From: Candidatus Stramentimicrobium fermentans
GTDB taxonomy: Bacteria; Atribacterota; Phoenicimicrobiia; Phoenicimicrobiales; Stramentimicrobiaceae
NCBI GenBank assembly: GCA_012520575.1
Contig: JAAYOB010000043.1
Location: 1 to 18,110 of the forward strand
Direction: 5' to 3'
DNA length: 18,110 bases
Numbering within the stretch: position 1 is the first letter of the stretch; each line of letters begins with the position of its first letter. A program made the translations under genes and the position numbers. A model generated the notes under the pieces. The model was not told where the DNA came from and ran no database searches. It saw nothing but the letters and a program-made list of their open reading frames with translations. This document shows, one piece after another, positions 15,532 through 18,110 of the stretch.

Positions 15532-16303
15532 AGGAAATCACCTCTTCGGCAAGTTCTATATAATCTTCAGCTCCATGAGATTTCGGACGATAGTAAATAA
15601 TGGGAACCCCTTGGCTGGAAGCTTCCACCAATGCAATATTTTTCCTTATTATAGTCTTAAAGACTCTCTCTTTAAAATAATTTCTAGTTTCCTCAATAAC
15701 TTCTTTGGCAATATTACTCCTGGTATCTGCTATGGTAACTAAAACGTATATGTCTAAATAATGGTGTAAGTTTTGGTGTACAATTTTAATGGTCTCCATA
15801 AATTCCTCTATACCACGCAAGGCGAAATAATGGGGCTGCATAGGGATAATAACTTCATAGGAAGCTTTTAGAGCATTAATAGTCAGAATGCCCAATGAGG
15901 GCGGACAATCGATGATAATATAGTCAAATCTAATTTGGCAATTTTGAATACCGTTATTTAAAAAATCTTCTCTACCGATCTGGTCGATTAGTTTATATTC
16001 CGCACTGGCAAAATCAATATTGCTAGGCGCCAAATAGAGGTTGCCATTAGAAAATTTTTCTATTTTAATGGCCACATCTTCCATATTCAGTTTATTGGGA
16101 GAACGGACTGGCTCCATAACATTGAGCATAGTTCTTTCCAGCTCATTAGGTTCTATTCCCAAACCAATAGTGGTATGTCCCTGGGGATCCATATCAATAA
16201 GAAGTACCTTTTTCCCAAAATCAGCTAAGCAAGTTCCCAAATTAATAGCGGTCGTGGTTTTGGCGACTCCGCCCTTTTGGTTGGCAATGGAAATAATTCG
16301 CAA
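15482..16303 (-). CDS. parA: ParA/Soj-family P-loop ATPase
   Basis: A 273-residue chromosomal-type ParA without an N-terminal DNA-binding domain. The deviant Walker A is KGGVAKTTT (10-18) with signature Lys10 and Lys15. Walker A' is LLIDMDPQGH (35-43), and Walker B/switch II is YIIIDCPPSLGILT. The family's ATP-dependent dimers bind nonspecific DNA and position cargo, normally with a ParB partner; MinD relatives use the membrane instead. The C-terminus has no obvious amphipathic membrane helix. The start is TTG at 16303, chosen because AGGAGGT (16311-16317) lies 7 nt upstream and the protein then begins MRIISIANQKGG, as in homologues. No parB is in the window. The partner gene is ftsZ, which overlaps it by 50 bp. 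Palindromes upstream may be regulatory. Confidence 0.92.
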   Translation of the reverse strand: MRIISIANQKGGVAKTTTAINLGTCLADFGKKVLLIDMDPQGHTTIGLGIEPNELERTMLNVMEPVRSPNKLNMEDVAIKIEKFSNGNLYLAPSNIDFASAEYKLIDQIGREDFLNNGIQNCQIRFDYIIIDCPPSLGILTINALKASYEVIIPMQPHYFALRGIEEFMETIKIVHQNLHHYLDIYVLVTIADTRSNIAKEVIEETRNYFKERVFKTIIRKNIALVEASSQGVPIIYYRPKSHGAEDYIELAEEVISFEKEKISARIYQDNRL

Positions 16304-16368
16304 CTAGTGCACCTCCTGTTTTTAACGCACAAGATATCAAAACAGTCTTTTTATTGCTAATCTTTGGT

Positions 16369-16420
16369 TTATTGCAATAATAGTTTTACTATTTATTTGA
16401 GAAAGAAAGATAGTATACTA
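16369..16420. repeat. Cluster of three small palindromes upstream of parA
   Basis: TTATTGCAATAA (16369-16380) and TAGTATACTA (16411-16420) are perfect palindromes. AATAGT-TTT-ACTATT (16379-16393) is a 6-bp inverted repeat. The half-site ATAGT/ACTAT is shared by the last two. They lie 65-120 bp before the parA start codon, where an autoregulatory operator could be. AT-rich sequence yields such palindromes by chance, so this is tentative. Confidence 0.35.
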
Positions 16421-16452
16421 AAAAAACCAAACCTTATTTTTTAAATTGTTTT

Positions 16453-16477
16453 TGACAAATTGAATTTTAATTTGTCA
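16453..16477. repeat. Perfect 9-bp inverted repeat, possible operator
   Basis: TGACAAATT (16453-16461) and AATTTGTCA (16469-16477) are separated by 7 nt. The half-site TGACAAAT appears a third time at 16739-16746. It is not followed by a T-run and is not a terminator. A dimeric regulator of parA-ftsZ or of the acyl-CoA synthetase could bind here. Confidence 0.4.
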
Positions 16478-16811
16478 GTAATAGCTGTTAGCACTATTTT
16501 TTAAGACAATAAGGGAAATTTGCTTCTTTGAAAGTAATTACTATTAATTCTACATTATTATTAAATTCTACCGGAGTTGACTGGATTGAAAGACCATTAT
16601 TATGATTATATCACAATAGTTTATTTCAGCACTACTAGCTAAAATAAATTTACAAAATTCTTAGCTCTATTATTTGGCTGAGATGCAATCTATTTTAATT
16701 CAGGCAATTTATAATATTTTACCCTCTTTTCTTAAATTTGACAAATGTATTCTAAAATAGAATTCCCTCTGCTCTTTAAATTTATTAACTTTTAACTTAA
16801 CAATTTCCATA

Positions 16812-16840
16812 TTGACTTTTTTTATTTAAAAATATATACT
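16812..16840 (+). promoter_or_regulatory. Promoter of the acyl-CoA synthetase gene
   Basis: TTGACT (16812-16817), a spacer of exactly 17 bp and TATACT (16835-16840) match the sigma-70-type consensus at ten of twelve positions. Transcription would start near 16847 and give a leader of about 63 nt before the ATG at 16910. Confidence 0.72.
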
Positions 16841-16863
16841 TACTATTAATAGTTGGTACTAAG

Positions 16864-16875
16864 AACAGATCTGTT
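16864..16875. promoter_or_regulatory. Perfect 12-bp palindrome in the leader of the acyl-CoA synthetase gene
   Basis: AACAGATCTGTT lies about 18-29 bp downstream of the predicted transcription start and upstream of the G-run ribosome binding site. That is a classic place for a repressor roadblock, such as a fatty-acid-responsive TetR or FadR type protein. It resembles a LexA box only in its GAAC end; the spacing (N6) is wrong for LexA. Confidence 0.4.
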
Positions 16876-16909
16876 TTTCTATCTTCTGATATATGGGGGG
16901 GAAATTAGT

Positions 16910-18110
16910 ATGGTTTCACAAACTTTAAATGAAATGCTGGTCAACAGCCGAGATACCTTTAAACACCGACCGGCTTTTAAAGTAAAAGAGGATAAGCAAT
17001 TTAGAGTAATAACATTTCAAGATTTTTATGAGGAGGTTAGTCAATTTGGCACCGGTTTACTGGAACTGGGCTTTCAAAAAGGCGACCATATCGGTTTAAT
17101 TTCTGAAAATCGTTTTGAGTGGATTGTCAGTGATATGGCAATTATCGGCATTGGTGCAATAGATGTTCCCGCCAGCGGAAATAGCTATGGGCGGGATATT
17201 GCCTTTAAATTAGGACATTCCGATTCTATTGCTGTCATTTTAGAGGGAGAAAAAGCCTTAATAGAATACTTGAAGGTCTCTAAGCAGCTTCCCGATATTA
17301 GAAAAATAATTCTGTTAGAACCGGTTAAAATATTTGCTGAACTCGATGAAACGCCTGAATGGGCGAAAGCAATGCCCTTCCAGATTGAAGGGATAATCAG
17401 CAGTATATTCTATCAGAAAATCCATTCACTGTTAACTGAAAATTCTCTGTTATTATTAGTCTCAGAAAGGGCAAAATTATTCTTAGAACAATATCTCGCT
17501 AAACAGGGTGGGGAATTGGCTGCGGATTTTAAAATGGGCAGTGTCAAGGAATTAGAAGAAAAGCTTTGGCAGAAAGTACACTTGATTAGAGAAGGCACAA
17601 TTACCGTATTACCTGCTATCCATTCTTTCTCTAACATAAAAGAAATGGGTAAAAAACTGCTTGAAAAAGGTGATTATCGTTTTTCAGACATCGCGCAACG
17701 TGCCCTTCCTGATGATATAGTTACCATTATCTATACCTCAGGAACTACCTCGGACCCCAAGGGTGTCATGCTAACACATCGTAATATTATGCATAATGTC
17801 AATAATATCCCTGCTGCTTTAGGAGATTTTAATAAAAATGACAGATTCCTTTCGGTCTTACCCTCCTGGCATATCTACGAGCGTACCGTGGAATATTGCG
17901 CCATAAGCTTAGGTGCCTCTACTGCTTATAGTAAACCGTTTAAACAAGTCTTACTGCCCGATCTGCTTATGGAAAAGCCCACTGTTATGTGCACTGTTCC
18001 CCGTATTTGGCAGAGTTTGTACAAGGGAATTATGCAAAAGATAAAAAGTGGCGGCAAATTACACCGGCTGCTCTTTTTCAAAGGGTGCGATGTTGCCAGA
18101 AGATATAAGC
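16910..18110 (+). CDS. Long-chain acyl-CoA synthetase (AMP-forming), 3' end outside the window
   Basis: The first 400 codons of an ATP-dependent fatty-acid:CoA ligase of the FAA1/FadD15-like group (about 600 residues or more when complete). It activates fatty acids via an acyl-AMP intermediate. The N-terminal domain has RPAFKV, ITFQDFYEEV and GDHIGLISENRFEW. The ATP/AMP signature IIYTSGTTSDPKG is at 273-285, followed by VMLTHRNIMHNV, the conserved FLSVLPSWHIYERTVEY (313-329) and PTVMCTVPRIW. The ATG follows GGGGGGG (16895-16901) by 8 nt, and a good promoter lies upstream. Residues about 155-235 have no counterpart that I recall in this group; the sequence resumes with SFSNIKEMGKKLLEKGD. No signal peptide is present. 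The C-terminal lid domain lies beyond the window edge. Confidence 0.9.
   Translation, partial: MVSQTLNEMLVNSRDTFKHRPAFKVKEDKQFRVITFQDFYEEVSQFGTGLLELGFQKGDHIGLISENRFEWIVSDMAIIGIGAIDVPASGNSYGRDIAFKLGHSDSIAVILEGEKALIEYLKVSKQLPDIRKIILLEPVKIFAELDETPEWAKAMPFQIEGIISSIFYQKIHSLLTENSLLLLVSERAKLFLEQYLAKQGGELAADFKMGSVKELEEKLWQKVHLIREGTITVLPAIHSFSNIKEMGKKLLEKGDYRFSDIAQRALPDDIVTIIYTSGTTSDPKGVMLTHRNIMHNVNNIPAALGDFNKNDRFLSVLPSWHIYERTVEYCAISLGASTAYSKPFKQVLLPDLLMEKPTVMCTVPRIWQSLYKGIMQKIKSGGKLHRLLFFKGCDVARRYK

Larger units (their letters stand above)
16304..16909. other. Divergent intergenic region between parA and the acyl-CoA synthetase gene
   Basis: About 600 bp, very AT-rich, with no plausible reading frame or RNA gene. 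It contains the parA ribosome binding site, a set of palindromes at 16369-16420, and an inverted repeat at 16453-16477 whose half-site TGACAAAT recurs at 16739-16746. It also holds a 6-bp inverted repeat ATTCTA-AAA-TAGAAT at 16749-16763 and the promoter of the acyl-CoA synthetase at 16812-16840. I could not find a good promoter for parA. A TATACT on the minus strand (16412-16417) lacks a matching -35. I saw no DnaA box or parS consensus here. Confidence 0.55.

Noticed and set aside
16739-16758. TTGACA followed by TAAAAT as a second promoter for the acyl-CoA synthetase gene
   Set aside because: The spacer is only 9-10 bp, and the pair at 16812-16840 is far better.

Overview
The window reads as an AT-rich anaerobic bacterial chromosome segment of ordinary gene density. 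An aldehyde:ferredoxin oxidoreductase relic suggests anaerobic metabolism. The SOS operator is of the GAAC-N4-GTT type used by Gram-positive bacteria and many deep-branching phyla. Several ribosome binding sites are G-runs. An uncultured low-GC lineage such as Atribacterota, or a Firmicutes relative, would fit, but the sequence alone does not settle the phylum.

Left part (1-5118). The first 16 bases hold the start of a leftward gene with a clear promoter and ribosome binding site. Next comes a decayed fragment of an aldehyde:ferredoxin oxidoreductase gene. A rightward saccharopine-dehydrogenase-like oxidoreductase (863-2110) ends at a strong intrinsic terminator. After about 550 bp without a convincing gene come a leftward full-length glucose-6-phosphate isomerase (pgi) and a divergent OsmC-like protein with a single cysteine.

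Middle part (5119-13390). This is a DNA-damage region built from two converging operons. The rightward one is lexA - DUF72 - dinB, driven by a promoter whose spacer carries a LexA operator. The leftward one is deoC - xth - sbcD - sbcC with overlapping or nearly abutting genes. The two operons meet tail to tail with 8 bp between stop codons. Together they encode the SOS repressor, a translesion polymerase, a TIM-barrel-like protein of unknown role, an AP endonuclease/exonuclease, the SbcCD (Mre11-Rad50) nuclease, and an aldolase that consumes deoxyribose-5-phosphate.

Right part (13391-18110). A truncated, catalytically dead transposase ORF separates the repair operon from a leftward parA - ftsZ pair. 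Both genes start at TTG with strong Shine-Dalgarno sequences, and ftsZ begins inside the last 50 bp of parA. FtsZ has an N-terminal extension of roughly 55 residues. No ftsA, parB or minC/E is visible. A 600-bp intergenic region rich in palindromes leads to a rightward long-chain acyl-CoA synthetase with a good promoter. That gene runs off the right end and seems to carry an insertion of about 80 residues.

I see no tRNA, rRNA, CRISPR array, prophage or intact insertion sequence. The most interesting points are the ParA-FtsZ coupling, the DUF72 gene inside the SOS operon, and the pairing of deoC with nuclease genes.
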